Below, piece after piece: positions 1 through 11,838 of a stretch of 64,000 nt of DNA; position 1 is the first letter of the stretch, and every line of letters starts with the position of its first letter. Source of the DNA: Cryobacterium ruanii (lineage in GTDB: Bacteria; Actinomycetota; Actinomycetes; Actinomycetales; Microbacteriaceae); NCBI RefSeq assembly GCF_004404055.1, contig NZ_SOHK01000007.1, positions 413,588 to 477,587 on the forward strand, written 5' to 3'. The notes under the pieces were generated by a model, which was not told the origin of the DNA, searched no databases, and was given only the letters and a program-made list of their open reading frames with translations. A program made the position numbers and the translations under genes.

Positions 1-513
1 ATCGCGCGCTTCGTGGTGGCCGGTTTGCGGCTGTACCCGGTGCTCAACTCCTCAGTTGATACCGCGAGCCAGGAGATTCTGCAGCACGGGGCCGTAAACC
101 TCGGCATTGCCGCGCAAACCTCGCGCGGTCTGATGGTGCCCGTCATCCACGGCGCGCACACGATGAGCACTCGCCAATTGCGTGATGCCCTCGCGGCCCT
201 GGTGGCGCAGTCCCCCGACGGAACGTTCGCGCCGAGCGTGCTCACCGGCGGAACCTTCACCCTGAACAACTTCGGATCGCTCGGCGTCGACGGTTCGGCA
301 GCGATCATCAACCACCCGGAGGTAGCGATCCTCGGCATCGGACGCATGATCGAACGGCCCTGGGTGGTCGATCACGAACTCGCGGTGCGCACCGTCGTGG
401 AGCTGTCGATGGTGTTTGATCACCGCGTCTGCGACGGCGGAACCGCCGCCGGGTTCCTCACCTATGTGGCCCGCTGCATTGAAAACCCGGTCACCCTCCT
501 GGCCGACCTCTAA
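1..513 (+). CDS. 2-oxo acid dehydrogenase E2 acyltransferase, 3' part
   Basis: These are the last 170 codons of the acyltransferase (E2) core of a 2-oxo acid dehydrogenase complex (pyruvate, branched-chain or 2-oxoglutarate type). The core moves the acyl group from the lipoyl arm to CoA. The frame is open to the window edge, so the lipoyl and subunit-binding domains lie upstream. The catalytic loop DHRVCDG is present (His141, Asp145, Gly146 of the visible part), followed by the usual short tail. The substrate cannot be told from the core alone. No further complex subunit follows on this strand, so the gene probably ends its operon. An imperfect stem at about 536-563 may terminate it. Confidence 0.93.
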   Translation: MARFVVAGLRLYPVLNSSVDTASQEILQHGAVNLGIAAQTSRGLMVPVIHGAHTMSTRQLRDALAALVAQSPDGTFAPSVLTGGTFTLNNFGSLGVDGSAAIINHPEVAILGIGRMIERPWVVDHELAVRTVVELSMVFDHRVCDGGTAAGFLTYVARCIENPVTLLADL

Positions 514-619
514 GAGGCAGCGCAGAAAGCAAAACACCCTCGCCCTGGGCGGGATAGGAGGGTATTCAGCCCTCGCTGACATGGTTCGTGAAGATGATGG
601 GACTGGTTGTGAGGTGCCG

Positions 620-775
620 TCAGACGCCAGCGGCGGCGCCCGAGCCGACGCGCACACTGGTGTGGTCGCATCCGGAGCATTTGAGCAGGTAGACGGGAAG
701 CGAGTTGCGCTCGGCGTGGGCCGGATTAGGGGTGAGTCGGGCTTGCGAACGGCAGAACGGGCAAGTGAGTGTCAT
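620..775 (-). CDS. 51-residue zinc-ribbon protein
   Basis: This small frame is preceded by a GGAG Shine-Dalgarno seven bases from its ATG. It encodes two CxxC knuckles (TCPFC, Cys5/Cys8; KCSGC, Cys33/Cys36) separated by 24 residues, the layout of a single zinc ribbon. The tail is Gly/Ala-rich. Such mini-proteins are common and mostly unassigned; binding of nucleic acid or of a protein partner is possible, but nothing here shows which. It stands alone on the minus strand between two plus-strand genes. The four cysteines and the good ribosome site argue that it is real rather than a chance frame. Confidence 0.7.
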   Translation of the reverse strand: MTLTCPFCRSQARLTPNPAHAERNSLPVYLLKCSGCDHTSVRVGSGAAAGV

Positions 776-900
776 GGGATCTCCGAGCGTGCAATTGTCA
801 GTGGCATATATGTAGAGTGCACCGCTGCCAGTCGGCGAAACAGGGCCAAAGGTCCTGTACTGCTGCAGGATGAAGGCACCCCGTGCGTTAGCGTGGTCGC

Positions 901-2283
901 ATGTGGGGATATGGCGGCGGGCAGCTACGGCCTCTCCTGCTGCCGGCCGGGGTCGGACTCCTCACGACCACTCTGTACACCGTTTTCTCTGCGCTGCAGT
1001 GGCGCAGTTTCGCCGCACCCTCGTGGGACCTCGGCATCTTCACCCAGCTCGCCCGGCAGTACGCGGCGCTCGAGGCGCCGATCGTCACGATCAAGGGCGA
1101 GGGGTTCAACCTGCTCGGTGACCACTTTCATCCGCTTCTGGTGGTGCTCGGGCCGGTTTTCATGGGGTTTCCGCACGCTTTCACCCTGCTCTCGGTACAG
1201 AACGCACTGTTCGGGCTCGCCGCGGCGGCCCTGACCTACGGTGCCATTCGGCTGCTCGGCCCGCTCACCGGCACGCTGTTCGGGCTTGCGTTCGCGTTCA
1301 GTTGGGGACTGCAGGGCGCGGTGGAGGCGCAGTTCCATGAGATCGCCTTCGCCGTGCCGCTGCTGGCTCTGTCGCTGACCGCTTTTCTGCTGCGCAAGTG
1401 GGTGGCCTGCCTGCTGTGGGCGATACCGCTCGTGTTCGTGAAGGAAGACCTCGGACTCACGGTGGCCGCCCTCGGCATCGTGCTGGCCGTGCGCAGCCGG
1501 CAGCCGCTCGGAGTGTGGCTGGCCGTCTGGGGCGTCGGCTGGTTCGCGCTGGCCAGCCTGATGATTCTGCCGCTGCTCAACCCGAACGGGGCCTGGGCCT
1601 ATTCGAGCAGTATCGACCTTCTGGGTATTCTCACTGACCCGGTCGCGCTGCTGAAGCCGCAGAAGGGCATGACGCTGGCCCTGCTCCTCGTCGCCACCGG
1701 CGTCATCGCGGTGCGGTCGCCGCTCGCGCTCGTGCTGCTGCCGACGCTGGCCTGGCGGTTCCTGTCCGACAATTCCGGCTATTGGGGTCCCACCTGGCAG
1801 TACAGCGCCGTGCTCATGCCAATCGCTTTCGCCGCAGCCCTCGACGGCATCGCTCTCGTGCGCAGCAGTCAGCGGCGCTGGCTTCGCGACTACGGGCGGC
1901 AGGCGGCATCCGGTTCGATTGTCGCCGCGCTCGTGCTCGCCACGACGCTGCCGCTGTTCAAGCTGACGGATGTCCCGGCCAATTTTTCGACGGATCGCGC
2001 CGCTGCGGCGACCGCCGCCCTCGGGGTTGTGCCGGATGGTGCTTTAGTCGAGTCGGATATCGGGCTCATGAATTATCTCGTGGAACGAACGGATGTTTAC
2101 TGGCTCGGCAACCAGAATCCACTCCCGGACTATCTGGTGATCGACCTAATGGCCGGCGGCCTGCCCAGCGAGTGGACCTCGGCCACGATCGTGGCGGAGG
2201 CGCTGCATCCCGGAGCCTCGTTCACGACGATCTACGCCGCCGGCGGCTACGAGGTGACTCGTCTGACCTCCTCGACTCGCTGA
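901..2283 (+). CDS. DUF2079 family polytopic membrane protein
   Basis: The product is a 460-residue protein with about ten hydrophobic segments. It carries the DUF2079 signatures near the N-terminus: SWDLGIFTQ (about residues 42-50), GDHFHP in the following loop and QFHEIAFAVP further on. The family resembles the membrane part of GT-C glycosyltransferases, but no reaction is established. The ATG has no Shine-Dalgarno sequence. A -10-like TAGCGT ends exactly six bases before it (889-894), so the mRNA may be leaderless. The gene has no obvious operon partner; the next plus-strand gene is about 245 bases downstream. Confidence 0.85.
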   Translation: MWGYGGGQLRPLLLPAGVGLLTTTLYTVFSALQWRSFAAPSWDLGIFTQLARQYAALEAPIVTIKGEGFNLLGDHFHPLLVVLGPVFMGFPHAFTLLSVQNALFGLAAAALTYGAIRLLGPLTGTLFGLAFAFSWGLQGAVEAQFHEIAFAVPLLALSLTAFLLRKWVACLLWAIPLVFVKEDLGLTVAALGIVLAVRSRQPLGVWLAVWGVGWFALASLMILPLLNPNGAWAYSSSIDLLGILTDPVALLKPQKGMTLALLLVATGVIAVRSPLALVLLPTLAWRFLSDNSGYWGPTWQYSAVLMPIAFAAALDGIALVRSSQRRWLRDYGRQAASGSIVAALVLATTLPLFKLTDVPANFSTDRAAAATAALGVVPDGALVESDIGLMNYLVERTDVYWLGNQNPLPDYLVIDLMAGGLPSEWTSATIVAEALHPGASFTTIYAAGGYEVTRLTSSTR

Positions 2284-2469
2284 CCCATTGCCCGTGCGTT
2301 CCAGGCCCGGAACGTGGGCCCATGATAGAAACCAGGCCCGCCTTCGTCAGGGGGGTCAGGGGGTCGCCGATTAGGACTCGTCGGTGGCTGGCTGTTCGAC
2401 CTCGGTTGTCGGCGCTCGCGCAACCACTGGCTCCGCCTCGACGATCCATTTCTGGGCGAGCGAAAACGG

Positions 2470-2520
2470 CCCCACGTAGCACCGAGTCCCGGCGTCTGCG
2501 AGACTGGGCGCAACGTGGGG
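2470..2520 (+). promoter_or_regulatory. Inverted repeat covering the ribosome site of the PLDc_N gene
   Basis: CCCCACGT at 2470-2477 is perfectly complementary to ACGTGGGG at 2513-2520, with a 35-base loop containing a weaker inner pairing. The GGGG of the 3' arm is the only Shine-Dalgarno candidate for the ATG at 2529. In RNA the helix would hide it. This may be a translational switch, or simply a structured leader. Confidence 0.4.
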
Positions 2521-2528
2521 AAAAAATC

Positions 2529-2738
2529 ATGGACTGGGCTTCAGTAGTCATTGGCGGCTTGATACTCGTACTCGTAGTGATCGTGGCCCTCTGGGTTCTG
2601 ATGTCACTGTTCAGAGCACCACTCGAGGGCACCGAACGCGCCATCTGGCTGCTCATCATCCTGGCGTTCCCGGTGGTCGGCGCGTTCATCTGGTTGTCCT
2701 GGGGTCAGGACTCCGTGGCGCGACGCCCCCGGAGCTAA
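2529..2738 (+). CDS. Small PLDc_N-type membrane protein
   Basis: The product has 69 residues in two transmembrane helices (about 5-27 and 38-58) joined by a short loop with the sequence RAPLEGTERAIW. This is the architecture of the N-terminal segment of cardiolipin synthases (PLDc_N) found as a stand-alone gene; the short positively charged tail ends RRPRS. No catalytic HKD domain is present, so a regulatory or scaffold role in the membrane is the only reasonable guess. The start is fixed by GGGG eight bases upstream. The gene is convergent with the enoyl-CoA hydratase gene, only six bases away. Confidence 0.75.
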   Translation: MDWASVVIGGLILVLVVIVALWVLMSLFRAPLEGTERAIWLLIILAFPVVGAFIWLSWGQDSVARRPRS

Positions 2739-2744
2739 GCCGGC

Positions 2745-3491
2745 TCAGCGCTTGCGACGGGCGAGGAAGGCATCCATTCGGGTGAACTTGGCCTCGGATT
2801 CGAACAAAATCGACTGGGCCGTGTTGTCGACGAGCGGATGCGACGCGCGCGGCGCGTGGAACACTTCCTTGGCGAGACGGGTCGCGAGCGGGTCCTGCGC
2901 GGCGATGCGGTCGGCCAGGGCGTGCGCGGCGGCGAGCAGGTCGTCGGGGTCGTGTACCTCGGTGACCAGGTGCACGGCCAGGCACTCCGGGGCGCTCAGA
3001 ATACGCCCGGCGAGGATGATCTCCTTGGCCACCGGCTCGCCGACGAGCTCGGCCAGGCGCCAGAGCGCGCCGGCGGCGGGCAGGATACCGAGCGCCGTCT
3101 CGGGATTTCCGAGCCGCGCGCTCGTCGACGCGATGCGAAAGTCGGCCGCGTAGGCGAGCTCGGCGCCGCCACCGAGCGCCCAGCCGTCGATTGCAGCGAT
3201 GACCGGCATTGGCAGCTTCGCGATGCGGGAGAACAGCCCGGAGTTGATGCCGAGCAGTGCGTCATCGCGCCGACGTTCCCGCAACTGGGCGATGTCGGCA
3301 CCCGAGGCGAAGACCCCGTTCGCGCCGCTGATGATGAGGATGCGCGGCTGCTGCTCGAGTTCGGCGCACACCGCGTGGAGCTCGTCGATCATGATCTGGT
3401 CGATCGCATTGCGCACGTCGGCTCGGTTGAGCTCAACGTGTACCCGGTCGGCGCGACGTTCGATCGTCAGGGTGGTGGGGGTCGTGGTCAT
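2745..3491 (-). CDS. Enoyl-CoA hydratase/isomerase family protein
   Basis: This 248-residue crotonase-fold protein probably hydrates trans-2-enoyl-CoA in fatty-acid or amino-acid degradation. The oxyanion-hole segments FASGADI (61-67) and ALGGGAEL (105-112) are present. Glu131 (GNPETALGI) and Glu157 (AKEII) fall where the two catalytic glutamates of crotonase lie, so hydratase activity is plausible. The family also contains isomerases and hydrolases, so the substrate is open. It overlaps the upstream HTH-like gene by four bases and is the last gene of the minus-strand run that begins with the trehalose genes. Confidence 0.88.
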   Translation of the reverse strand: MTTTPTTLTIERRADRVHVELNRADVRNAIDQIMIDELHAVCAELEQQPRILIISGANGVFASGADIAQLRERRRDDALLGINSGLFSRIAKLPMPVIAAIDGWALGGGAELAYAADFRIASTSARLGNPETALGILPAAGALWRLAELVGEPVAKEIILAGRILSAPECLAVHLVTEVHDPDDLLAAAHALADRIAAQDPLATRLAKEVFHAPRASHPLVDNTAQSILFESEAKFTRMDAFLARRKR

Positions 3492-4003
3492 TCTGGGCCG
3501 TCTCCGTTGAGGTCGAGGTCGGGTGGCGATCCGGGTATCCCCGCCGGGAACACTCGCTTGTAGCTGCGGCCATCAGGCAGGGTCACCGTTCGGCTGATCA
3601 GGTTACCGCGTCGTACCTGCAGGTAGATGGCCTGGGCGCTCACACCACGTGCGGCGGCCGCCTCAACAACCGACAATCCGGGAAGGTCGGTGGGCACGCT
3701 GCTCGGCCGCACCGATCGCTTGCGGCCCGCTTCCAGGCGGGCACTGATCTCCCCGTCGGTGCCACCCCAGCGCCATTTGGCCGCCGGCGCCTTGAGACCG
3801 GTGGCAGCGGCGATCTCGTCCCACGAATTCTTCGCTGCGACAGCGTCGCGCACGGCAGCGAGCGTGGCCGGATCCTGCTCGAGGGCCGCCTGCAGTGAGC
3901 GGATGCCGCGCAGCCGTTCCAGGGGCGGGCCGCCGGCATCCGCTTGCAGCGTAAGAAGCAGTTGGAGCGCGGCGATCGTCGTCGGCGACAGAAACGATTG
4001 CAT
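3488..4003 (-). CDS. Hypothetical protein with two helix-turn-helix-like segments
   Basis: The product is 171 residues, soluble, with no signal or membrane segment. Residues about 45-80 (AVAAKNSWDEIAAATGL) and 108-132 (LSVVEAAAARGVSAQAIYLQ) both read like helix-turn-helix cores, the second followed by a basic beta-hairpin (VRRGNL, GRSYKRVFP) such as a wing. I do not recognise a named family. It starts five bases after treZ stops and overlaps the next gene by four bases, so it is probably co-transcribed with trehalose synthesis. It could be a regulator or simply a DNA-binding house protein. Confidence 0.65.
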   Translation of the reverse strand: MQSFLSPTTIAALQLLLTLQADAGGPPLERLRGIRSLQAALEQDPATLAAVRDAVAAKNSWDEIAAATGLKAPAAKWRWGGTDGEISARLEAGRKRSVRPSSVPTDLPGLSVVEAAAARGVSAQAIYLQVRRGNLISRTVTLPDGRSYKRVFPAGIPGSPPDLDLNGDGPE

Positions 4004-4008
4004 GCGTG

Positions 4009-5793
4009 CTATCTTGCCAGACGCGATCCGGCGAGCACGACGACGGAATGCGGTGCCAACAGCACAGCATTCGGCAGCCGACCCTGCACGGCGTCGCCGC
4101 TGGCCGCGAAGGACAGCACGATCTCTCCACCGCCGGCCGGAATACGGGCCGACTGGGTACCCAGATTGATCAGGACCTGGGAGCTTCCTCGGTGCAACCG
4201 CAACCAGCCCTCGCCCGCGTCGAATTCCACGGCGATCTCGTCGAACCGGGGGTCGGTGAAGTCTGGATGACGTCGGCGCAACGCGGTCAAGTCGCGGTAG
4301 AACGCTAGCAGTCGGGCAGGGCCGGGCTCGGCCAGTTCACTCCAATCGAGTTTGGAGCGGGTGAACGTCTGCTCGTCCTGTGGGTCGGGAACCTGCGCCG
4401 GATCCCAGCCCATCCTGGCGAACTCGTTGATGCGGCCAATGGCAGTGGCAGCGCCGAGCTCAGGCTCCGGATGCGAGGTGAAGAACTGCCACGGCGTGTT
4501 GGCTCCCCACTCTTCGCCCATGAACAGCATCGGAGTGTATGGACCGAGCAGGGTCAACGCGGCAGCAATCGCCAGCTGGCCGATGTCGAGCTGGGCACTG
4601 AGCCGATCACCGACGGCGCGATTACCGATCTGGTCGTGATTCTGGGAGGCCACGACCAGCCGCCAGGTCGGCATCCGCTCGAGGTCGATTCGTCGCCCGT
4701 GGGTGCGTTCACGAAAGCTCGAATAGGTGCCGTCGTGGAAGAACCCGTGGGTGAGAACCTTGGCGAGGGCGTCAAGGGGCTCGAAATCGGCGTAGTAGCC
4801 GGTGGTTTCGCCGGTGAGCGCGACGTGCACGGCGTGGTGGAAGTCGTCACTCCACTGCGCGTCGAGGCCGTAGCCGTTGGCCTCGCGCGGCGTCACGAGC
4901 CGGGGGTCGTTAAGATCGGACTCGGCGATCAACGTGCGGTGCCGCCCGGTTTCCGCACTGAGCGCGGCGACCTCGGCGGCGAGCTGCTCGAGCAGGTGGG
5001 TGGCGCTCGTATCGCGCAGGGCGTGCACGGCGTCGAGGCGCAAGCCGTCGACATGATAGTCGCCGAGCCACATCAGCGCGTTGTCGAGGATATAACGCCG
5101 AACCGGGTCGGAGTGCGGACCGTCGAGATTGAGGGAGGAACCCCAGGTGTTTCCGACGGCCTCACTCAGGTAGGGGCCGAACTGTGGCAGGTAGTTGCCG
5201 CTCGGCCCCAAGTGGTTGTAGACCACGTCCTGAATAACACCAATGCCCCGCTCGTGGCAGGCATCGACGAAATCCTGGTAGGCGGCCGGGCCGCCATAGC
5301 CTTCGTGCACGGCATACCAGAGCACGCCGTCGTAGCCCCAGTTGTGCGTGCCGTTGAACGCGTTCACCGGCAGCAGTTCGACAAAATCGACGCCAATCGA
5401 CTGCAGGTGGTCGAGCCGGCTGGCGGCCGCTTCGAGGGTACCCTCGGGCGTGAAGGTTCCCAAGTGCAGCTCGTAGATGATGGCGCCGGCCAGCTGGCGG
5501 CCGGTGAAGCCGCCGTCGCGCCAGACGTGAGCGGAGGCGTCGAAGGTACGTGAGAGAGCGTGCACCCCGGCCGGTTGACGGCGCGACCGGGGGTCGGCAA
5601 ACGGCCCACGCCCGTCAACGATGAACCCGTAATCGACATCGGCGGTCCACCCGCCCGTACCGGCGGGGCGAGCGGATGCCGGCAGCTCCCACCACCCGTC
5701 ATCTCGCGCCGCGAGGTCGAGCCGATCGTGGCCCAGCTGCAGCTGCACCTCGTGCGCGTCCGGCGCCCAGACGGCAAATTTCTGATCGTTCAT
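4009..5793 (-). CDS. treZ: Malto-oligosyltrehalose trehalohydrolase
   Basis: This cytoplasmic GH13 enzyme cuts trehalose from the reducing-side maltooligosyl-trehalose made by TreY. The 594 residues match the family length. An N-terminal carbohydrate-binding domain ([16 protein letters not shown]) is followed by the barrel. The nucleophile is Asp254 (DGLRLDAVH), the acid/base Glu291 (LIAESDLND), and the third acid Asp387 ([10 protein letters not shown]). The ATG overlaps the treY stop as ATGA, indicating translational coupling. Together with TreX and TreY it forms the full glucan-to-trehalose route, which serves stress protection and carbon storage in actinobacteria. Confidence 0.96.
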   Translation of the reverse strand: MNDQKFAVWAPDAHEVQLQLGHDRLDLAARDDGWWELPASARPAGTGGWTADVDYGFIVDGRGPFADPRSRRQPAGVHALSRTFDASAHVWRDGGFTGRQLAGAIIYELHLGTFTPEGTLEAAASRLDHLQSIGVDFVELLPVNAFNGTHNWGYDGVLWYAVHEGYGGPAAYQDFVDACHERGIGVIQDVVYNHLGPSGNYLPQFGPYLSEAVGNTWGSSLNLDGPHSDPVRRYILDNALMWLGDYHVDGLRLDAVHALRDTSATHLLEQLAAEVAALSAETGRHRTLIAESDLNDPRLVTPREANGYGLDAQWSDDFHHAVHVALTGETTGYYADFEPLDALAKVLTHGFFHDGTYSSFRERTHGRRIDLERMPTWRLVVASQNHDQIGNRAVGDRLSAQLDIGQLAIAAALTLLGPYTPMLFMGEEWGANTPWQFFTSHPEPELGAATAIGRINEFARMGWDPAQVPDPQDEQTFTRSKLDWSELAEPGPARLLAFYRDLTALRRRHPDFTDPRFDEIAVEFDAGEGWLRLHRGSSQVLINLGTQSARIPAGGGEIVLSFAASGDAVQGRLPNAVLLAPHSVVVLAGSRLAR

Positions 5794-8222
5794 GCGTGTC
5801 GTCCTCTGGGAGTCGAAAACGTGCGAATGGAATGTCGATCTTCGTCGTCAACAGCAACCAGCAGCGCCACCGGGTAGCGTGCCAGCACGTCGGCGACCCG
5901 CAGGCTCGGACCATCGAAACGATTCCGGGTGAGCACGTCGACATAGCCACGACCTGCAACACCGATCGTGGCGTCGCCCCAGCCGCTGCCGGCCAGCAGC
6001 CCGATTGGCAACCGGGTGGCCAGAGTGATCGCACCCCCGCGATCGAACGCCACCACGTGGCCCGCCGCGCCCCCAAAGGCGGGCACCGGTGCATACCGGG
6101 TGAAGAGGCCTGGCCGGTCGCGCCGCAGCCGCAGGGCCCGGGCGGTGACCAGCAGCTTGGCGGCGCCGGTCTCGTCGATGGGCGGGAGCCATCCGCTGTC
6201 AATGCGGGCGAGCAGGTCGCGGCGCTGCTCGTAGTCGACCGGACGACGGTTGTCCGGGTCGACGAGCGAGGTCTCCCACAGTTCGCTGCCCTGGTAGACG
6301 TCGGGAATACCCGGCATGGTCAGCTGCAATAGTTTCAGCGATAGTGAGTTGCTCCACCCGGCTTGCTGCACCCGGCGGATGAACCCGGTGATCAGGTCGT
6401 GGGTCGGCCCGGCTTCGACGGCGGCCGTGGCCAGCTGCTCGAGTCTGTACTCAAAATCGGCGTTCTGCTGGGTCCAGGTGGTGGAGGTGCCAGCCTCTCG
6501 GGCCGCCTTGAGCGCGTAGGCCGCGACCCTCTCTCGGCTGGCGGGCCCGGTGCCCACGATCGCCTGCCAGAGCAAGTTCTCGAACGGCGCATCGTCGAGC
6601 GGATGCCGTGCCCGCAGCTGCTCCAGCGTGCTCTCCCACTCGGCGGGGACCTCGGCCAGCACCGAGATGCGCGCGCGCACGTCTTCGCCACGCTTGGTGT
6701 CGTGGGTCGACAGGGTCGTCATGGACTGCGGAAACCCCGCCAGCCGAATGCGTTGTCGATCATGGAACTCGGCAACCGTCACCGCGAACTCGGCGGGATC
6801 GGCACCAACCTCGTTGAGCGAGGTCAGCCGGCTATACCGGTAGTAGGCGCGGTCCTCGACGCCCTTGGCCATGACCATGCCCGAGGTCTGTTGAAAGCGC
6901 ACTGCGGCCGGATGCCCCGGGTCGCTCAGCAGGGGCAGCAGCCGGTCGATCTCAGCCGCAAGCTTCGGGCGGTTGGCGGCCGATCGGCGCGCCGCCTCCT
7001 GCAGCTGGTCGAGCCCCAACGGCAGGTAGGAGCGGTAGACCGGAAACCAGGCCAGCAGGTCGGAGAGGGCATCGACAGTGGCCTCTCCAATGGACTCGGA
7101 GCTCGTGGCGTTCTCCCCCGCACTATTCGGCACGAGCCGCGCGATGCGCCGTACCTCGGATTGCAGGATGCCTTCGGTCACGTCGCGTTTATTGCGATAG
7201 ACCAGATTCGCCCAGGTGATTGCCGGGTCGCCGTGCAGCCGAGCCTCGAGGGCATCGAGGGCCCTCTGGCCGGACGGATCGACGAGAACCCTGTCGACGT
7301 CGCCGAGAGCGTCATAGCCGGTCGTGCCGGCGGTCGCCCAACTCGTCGGCAGCTGCTCCGGCCCCTCGAGAATCTTCTCGACCAGCACGTAAGCCCCGTT
7401 GGTGGCCCGGCGCAACGCGTCGAGGTAGCCGGCCGGGTCGGAGAGCCCGTCAGGATGGTCGACCCTCAGACCCTGCACGAGGCCGTCCTGCACCCAGCGC
7501 ACGATTTCGCGGTGCGACTCATCGAACACCCAGGGCACCTCAACGCGAATGCCGGCGAGGCTGTTCACCGCGAAGAATCGGCGATAGTTCAACTCCGCGT
7601 CGGCCCGCCGCCAGTTGACGAGTTGATAGTACTGCCGCTCGTGCACCTCGGCTGGGCTTGCGCCGTCGTCGGCGGAGCCGGCGGCGATCGGAAACCGGTT
7701 GGAAAAGTAGCGCAACTCGCCGTCGATGAGTTTCAACCGGTCGAGCTCGCCGGGCCCGTCGCCGCCTTCATCGTCACCGAGTACGGGAATGCGAACCTTC
7801 CCCTGACCGAACGCCCAGTCCACGTCGAAGGCTTCGGCGTAGCGCGACTGCTGGCCGTTCTGCAGCAGGTCCCACCACCACGAGTTGTGCTGCGGTGTCG
7901 CTATACCCACGTGATTGGGCACGATGTCGACGAGCACACCGCGGCTGGCCCGGTGCGCCGCCGCGGCGAGCCGATCCAGGGCCTTTGCCCCGCCCCGTGC
8001 AGGGTCGACGAGGGAGTGGTCGACGACGTCGTACCCGTGATCCGATCCGGGTTCAGCCTTCAATAACGGCGACAGATAGACCCAGTCGGCACCGAGATCG
8101 CTAACGTAGCCGACGATGCCCGCGGCCGCATCGAGGTCGAAGCCTGCCGTGATCTGCAGGCGGTAGGTGGAAAGCGGCACGGCCACGGGCCCCGTCGCCG
8201 GTAGATCAATATCGAGAGTCAC
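5790..8222 (-). CDS. treY: Malto-oligosyltrehalose synthase
   Basis: This 810-residue GH13 enzyme converts the terminal alpha-1,4 bond of a maltodextrin into an alpha,alpha-1,1 bond by intramolecular transglycosylation. It opens with the typical [16 protein letters not shown]. The active-site segments are [12 protein letters not shown] (nucleophile Asp), [10 protein letters not shown] (Glu) and [12 protein letters not shown] (Asp). The long insertions between barrel strands that distinguish TreY from other GH13 enzymes explain the size. It lies ten bases behind glgX and overlaps treZ by four bases. Confidence 0.96.
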   Translation of the reverse strand: MTLDIDLPATGPVAVPLSTYRLQITAGFDLDAAAGIVGYVSDLGADWVYLSPLLKAEPGSDHGYDVVDHSLVDPARGGAKALDRLAAAAHRASRGVLVDIVPNHVGIATPQHNSWWWDLLQNGQQSRYAEAFDVDWAFGQGKVRIPVLGDDEGGDGPGELDRLKLIDGELRYFSNRFPIAAGSADDGASPAEVHERQYYQLVNWRRADAELNYRRFFAVNSLAGIRVEVPWVFDESHREIVRWVQDGLVQGLRVDHPDGLSDPAGYLDALRRATNGAYVLVEKILEGPEQLPTSWATAGTTGYDALGDVDRVLVDPSGQRALDALEARLHGDPAITWANLVYRNKRDVTEGILQSEVRRIARLVPNSAGENATSSESIGEATVDALSDLLAWFPVYRSYLPLGLDQLQEAARRSAANRPKLAAEIDRLLPLLSDPGHPAAVRFQQTSGMVMAKGVEDRAYYRYSRLTSLNEVGADPAEFAVTVAEFHDRQRIRLAGFPQSMTTLSTHDTKRGEDVRARISVLAEVPAEWESTLEQLRARHPLDDAPFENLLWQAIVGTGPASRERVAAYALKAAREAGTSTTWTQQNADFEYRLEQLATAAVEAGPTHDLITGFIRRVQQAGWSNSLSLKLLQLTMPGIPDVYQGSELWETSLVDPDNRRPVDYEQRRDLLARIDSGWLPPIDETGAAKLLVTARALRLRRDRPGLFTRYAPVPAFGGAAGHVVAFDRGGAITLATRLPIGLLAGSGWGDATIGVAGRGYVDVLTRNRFDGPSLRVADVLARYPVALLVAVDDEDRHSIRTFSTPRGRHA

Positions 8223-8232
8223 CGGCCGGGCC

Positions 8233-10419
<2,187 letters not shown>

Positions 10420-10625
10420 GAGACTCCTCGAGAAGAAGATGGGACACGGTCAGATGCGACGACAAGAGCACGCTGGGACGTATGACCGAATCGCGCTTGA
10501 GAATACGCTACAGGCATCCACCGCCAGTTCCGGTCACCGGGCATCCGCCCGGCCCGGCGAGATCGCCCGGCCCTGTAAGAATGGACCGAGGTGCCATCGG
10601 TGGTACCACGATGACAGGAGTCACC

Positions 10626-11024
10626 ATGACAGAATCTGAGCTCATTGGCCACTGGGTCAAGGCGCGCGCACACATCATCGCGTCCCAGGCCGCCCCGACC
10701 TTTCTGCTGACCGCCATCGTTGGCTTCCTCGCTCTCGGCCTTCCCACCGCCGACCTGACCGTGCGCATCGCGGCGGCGGGGATCTTGCTGGCGTCGGGAA
10801 TCTTCGGCGCGCTCGCACAAATTGCCGCCGCAAACGAGGGGCTCGCCGTCATCGCCGACCTGCACGCTCTGGAGGCACCCGGGTCACTCACCCGGTGCAT
10901 CGTTGCCATGGCCCCGTGGGTGAACGTCGTACGCTACGTCACCCCCGCCATTTTCGTCATCGTCTACGTCGCCCTGCTGGCTTCGCTCTTCTTCAGCGCC
11001 CCGGCACCGCACTTCGGCCGCTGA
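10626..11024 (+). CDS. Small multi-span membrane protein, unknown
   Basis: The product has 132 residues with three clear hydrophobic segments (about 19-37, 44-65 and 101-126) and a short amphipathic loop between the second and third. I do not recognise the family. The ATG at 10626 has AGGAG five bases upstream; an in-frame ATG at 10611 is less well placed because it precedes that site. The gene is divergent from glgX with about 200 bases between starts. The C-terminus PAPHFGR is hydrophilic. Confidence 0.72.
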   Translation: MTESELIGHWVKARAHIIASQAAPTFLLTAIVGFLALGLPTADLTVRIAAAGILLASGIFGALAQIAAANEGLAVIADLHALEAPGSLTRCIVAMAPWVNVVRYVTPAIFVIVYVALLASLFFSAPAPHFGR

Positions 11025-11394
11025 GGCGGGCCTGACGGAAACGGGTCGCAACGGCGTCAGGCAGAGCTGGATACCCGGCCGTCGCGGCGAGCACGCCACC
11101 AGGCCCAGGCCCGCGTCACGATGCGCTTGAGGAATGCTCCCAGCCGCCGGGCAGACCGACACCCAGGTGGTAGGCGAAGAGCAGATATGGATGCCCGTCG
11201 ACCCAAGTACGAGCACGACGGAGAACACGACGCACCGGATGCCGCGGGTCGCTGCCGCTGGCCATATCTCGGGACAGGTGCTCAGACCTGTCCCAGCATG
11301 TTTTCGGAGAGCTCGCCTCCCAGCGACACTGCTTACGACGGCATTGGTGGCGACTGACTCGGCCTAACCGGCCGCTGAGCAATACGCCCGAACC
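11025..11394. other. Region without a convincing gene, possible gene relic
   Basis: No frame here has a plausible start, ribosome site and family match. On the minus strand two overlapping short frames read like pieces of one protein: WVDGHPYLLFAYHLGVGL at about 11165-11220 and, one frame over, FLKRIVTRAWAWWRARRDG at about 11080-11140. This could be a frameshifted remnant with a basic C-terminus. The evidence is only that the composition looks protein-like. Confidence 0.25.
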
Positions 11395-11793
11395 CTAAGC
11401 CGCCGAAGTATCCGGTGCAGCATCGAGGTAATACCACCGACGGTCGGCCTTGAGAAAGCGGCTGACTTCATGCTGCCATCCCGCGATACCGTCTTCACGA
11501 TAATGCGCAATGAATTCCACGACGCCTTCCTTATCGAGTAAACCGCCGTGTTCGGTGCGCACGATATCGAGCCGGCGCCACATTATAGTCGTGTCCAGTT
11601 CGAGAGCCTTCGGCCTGGTGAGCGGATGCCACGTATTCAGCAGATACTGCCCGTCACCGCGGGCAAAAGCGCTATACCGAGACCGCATAAGCCACTCGGC
11701 CGTTGGCGGTAGGGCACTTCCGCTATGAAAGCGTCCGCAGCACGCAGAATAGGTGTCCCCGCCTAGGCAGGGACACCGTTGATCCTGATTCAT
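11395..11793 (-). CDS. YchJ-like (UPF0225) SEC-C motif protein
   Basis: This 132-residue protein begins with a compact metal-binding SEC-C-type segment (CPCLGGDTYSACCGRFH, Cys8/Cys10/Cys19/Cys20 region) and continues into the NTF2-like domain of the YchJ/UPF0225 family (LMRSRYSAFARGD, NTWHPLTRP, VEFIAHYREDG, HEVSRF). The biochemical role of YchJ is not established. It stands alone, 45 bases beyond the stop of lsr2 on the same strand, so it may be read through from lsr2. Confidence 0.88.
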   Translation of the reverse strand: MNQDQRCPCLGGDTYSACCGRFHSGSALPPTAEWLMRSRYSAFARGDGQYLLNTWHPLTRPKALELDTTIMWRRLDIVRTEHGGLLDKEGVVEFIAHYREDGIAGWQHEVSRFLKADRRWYYLDAAPDTSAA

Positions 11794-11838
11794 CGTGCTA
11801 AGTGGCGCAGTGCGTGGAAGGCTGGAACGCGAAGGGCT

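Noticed and set aside
6363-8066. Very long open frame antisense to treY (567 codons)
   Set aside because: It mirrors the codon periodicity of treY, has no ribosome site and no recognisable domain; treY itself is certain. Long antisense frames are expected at this GC content.
11116-11382. Minus-strand frame of 88 codons before the YchJ-like gene
   Set aside because: No ribosome site and the protein-like part switches frame; kept only as an uncertain relic.
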